Source: Gracilimonas sp031580945 (GTDB lineage: Bacteria > Bacteroidota > Rhodothermia > Balneolales > Balneolaceae). From it: a stretch of DNA of 7,769 nucleotides. Within the stretch, counting starts at the first letter, position 1, and each line of letters opens with the position of its first letter. Positions 6,218 to 7,769 of the stretch are shown here, piece by piece. The notes beneath the pieces were generated by a model. It saw only the letters and a program-made list of their open reading frames with translations. It was not told the origin of the DNA and ran no database searches. The stretch lies in contig JAVLBT010000139.1 of the NCBI GenBank assembly GCA_031580945.1, forward strand, positions 1 to 7,769, read 5' to 3'. The translations under genes and the position numbers were made by a program.

Positions 6218-7769
6218 TTGATCAGATCTATCAACAAATATAAAGAAGTAATCCTAAGTGCGATTTTTCTTATCGCAGCTTTACTGCTTCAACATGTTGT
6301 TTCATTTGCTGGCAGCGAACCTCTTTATGTCGGGCTGTATATTATTTCCTACTTGTTTGTTGGTGGTCCTGTTTGGTTAAAAGCCTTTCGTTCGATCCAA
6401 AACGGTACAATATTTAGTGAATTTTTCCTGATGGGCATCGCCACCATTGGAGCTTTTACACTTGGTGAGTATACCGAAGGCGTGGCGGTCATGCTTTTTT
6501 ATATGGTTGGCGAATATGCCCAGGGAAATGCGGTTCAAAGAGCGCGTTACTCCATCGAATCTCTCATCAATCAGCAACCCGATCACGCCTTAGTAGAACG
6601 TCAAACGGAAGTACTGAATGTGGAGGCCTCCAACGTTGAAGAAGGAGAGGTCATTCAAGTCCTGCCCGGACAAAAAATCCCTTTAGATGGAATTCTGTTA
6701 TCACCCTCAACTTTTCTTAATACAGCGGCTTTGACCGGTGAATCAAAAGCTCGTTCATATAAAAAGGGAGATGAGGTTTGGGCTGGTTCTATCAATGACA
6801 CCAATCCTATCCGCATTCAGGTAACTGCTACCTATAAGGATACAAAATTAGCCAACATCTTACATTTAGTACAGAAGGCGGCTCAGCGAAAAGCACCTGT
6901 TCAACGGTTTATGACTCGTTTTGCTAAGGTGTACACTCCTATCGTGGTTTGGCTTGCGATCGCGGTAGTTTTTCTGCCTTATTTATTTATAGACCCTTAT
7001 GTATTCGAAGACTGGTTTTATAAAGCTCTGGTATTCCTGGTAGTTTCATGTCCTTGTGGCTTAGTAATATCTATTCCCCTGGGATATTTTGGAGGAATAG
7101 GCGCCGCATCAGGAAATGGTATTTTACTAAAAGGATCTGATTTCCTGGATCAGTTGCGTAAAATGGATGTGTTATTTCTGGACAAGACCGGCACACTAAC
7201 GCAAGGAAATTTCTCGGTTCAGCAGGTAAAATCTTACCATGGGTTTAGTCATGATAAAGTGATTTCTTATGCCGCTTCACTGGAAAAAAAGACCACTCAT
7301 CCCATTGCAAAGGCAATACTTTCTTTTAATGATGGAAATCTATTACACGAGGTTGATGCGAGGGAGGAAATTTCCGGAAAGGGACTGAAAGGAATCATAT
7401 CTCAACAACAGGTACTGGTTGGGAGCCAACAACTGCTGGAAAGCCATAAGGTAGAATTAGTGCCCGAAGATTACGCTGGATCCAACACGCTCGTTCACCT
7501 GGCTGTGGATGGCAAACATGTTGGAACAGTTGAAATTGCTGACCAAATTAAAGATGACAGTGAGCATACGATCCGGCATTTAAGAAAAGCTGGGCTTAAA
7601 AGATTGGTCATGCTTTCCGGCGATAATCAGGAAACGGTATCTCATATTGGAAATAAACTTGGCCTTCATGAATCTTATGGTAATCTACTTCCGGACGACA
7701 AATATAAAATCGTAGAAGCAGCTTTAGGAAAAGGAAAAACGGTTGGGTTTGTTGGTGACGGAGTAAATG
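6218..7769 (+). CDS. P1B-type heavy-metal ATPase (Zn/Cd/Pb class), C-terminus outside the window
   Basis: An inner-membrane ATP-driven efflux pump for soft divalent cations. 517 codons are visible before the right edge. Four hydrophobic segments (about 10-30, 36-54, 66-82 and 85-103) precede the actuator domain with PGQKIPLDG (150-158) and TGES (Thr173-Ser176). TM6 carries Cys278-Pro-Cys280, followed by GLVISIPLGYFGGIGAASGN, the form seen in ZntA/CadA-like (P1B-2) pumps rather than copper pumps. Next come DKTGT with phosphorylated Asp322, the nucleotide-binding HP pair His361-Pro362, MLSGDN at 465-470 and GDGVN at 513-517. The only plausible start is TTG at 6218: a TGA precedes it at 6200 and no in-frame ATG occurs until within TM3. 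The protein therefore has no N-terminal CxxC metal-binding domain. No metal regulator is adjacent in the window. Zn/Cd specificity is inferred from TM6; the TM7-8 metal ligands lie outside. Confidence 0.93.
   Translation, partial: MIRSINKYKEVILSAIFLIAALLLQHVVSFAGSEPLYVGLYIISYLFVGGPVWLKAFRSIQNGTIFSEFFLMGIATIGAFTLGEYTEGVAVMLFYMVGEYAQGNAVQRARYSIESLINQQPDHALVERQTEVLNVEASNVEEGEVIQVLPGQKIPLDGILLSPSTFLNTAALTGESKARSYKKGDEVWAGSINDTNPIRIQVTATYKDTKLANILHLVQKAAQRKAPVQRFMTRFAKVYTPIVVWLAIAVVFLPYLFIDPYVFEDWFYKALVFLVVSCPCGLVISIPLGYFGGIGAASGNGILLKGSDFLDQLRKMDVLFLDKTGTLTQGNFSVQQVKSYHGFSHDKVISYAASLEKKTTHPIAKAILSFNDGNLLHEVDAREEISGKGLKGIISQQQVLVGSQQLLESHKVELVPEDYAGSNTLVHLAVDGKHVGTVEIADQIKDDSEHTIRHLRKAGLKRLVMLSGDNQETVSHIGNKLGLHESYGNLLPDDKYKIVEAALGKGKTVGFVGDGVN

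Noticed and set aside
6377..6586. A 69-codon minus-strand frame.
   Set aside because: It is antisense to the P-type ATPase, whose membrane segments and motifs run through the same bases.

Overview
The window reads as chromosomal DNA from a member of the Bacteroidota/FCB group, most likely from the Balneolota or Rhodothermota side. Three things support this. One secreted protein ends in a type IX secretion (T9SS) type-A sorting domain of the NFPNPFNPTT kind. The tRNA-Lys gene has a promoter with the Bacteroidota -33 TTTG / -7 TAnnTTTG boxes. Most genes have no clear Shine-Dalgarno sequence, and two genes seem to start at TTG. The placement is by recall and could be checked with any of the housekeeping proteins.

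Left part (1-1317, minus strand). An MltC-like lytic transglycosylase runs off the left edge. To its right lie two back-to-back Rho-independent terminators, a tRNA-Lys(UUU) and that tRNA's own promoter, all oriented to the left. Apart from the tRNA and its signals, 916-1316 contains no gene that I can support.

Middle part (1317-4172). A small exported thioredoxin-fold protein with a CRES active site points left. It is divergent, across a gap of about 59 bp, from a tight rightward cluster: HIT-family hydrolase, type II 3-dehydroquinate dehydratase (aroQ) and a Wzx/MVF-type polysaccharide flippase. The first two overlap by ATGA and the third starts 2 nt after aroQ, so they are very probably co-transcribed and translationally coupled. 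The three functions (nucleotide-conjugate hydrolysis, shikimate pathway, envelope polysaccharide export) are not obviously linked, so this looks like a housekeeping operon of convenience.

Right part (4173-7769). After a 182-bp gap comes a 580-residue secreted protein. It joins an N-terminal beta-sandwich (CBM9/DOMON-like) region, an endonuclease/exonuclease/phosphatase (EEP) domain and a T9SS sorting domain. After another 120 bp comes a P1B-type heavy-metal ATPase of the Zn/Cd/Pb class. It lacks an N-terminal metal-binding domain and is cut by the right edge within the GDGVND motif.

I see no mobile element, CRISPR array, phage gene or obvious new multi-gene system. The least ordinary items are the EEP fusion with its Cys-Cys motif beside the catalytic His, the CxxS thioredoxin-like protein, and the very clear tRNA transcription unit.
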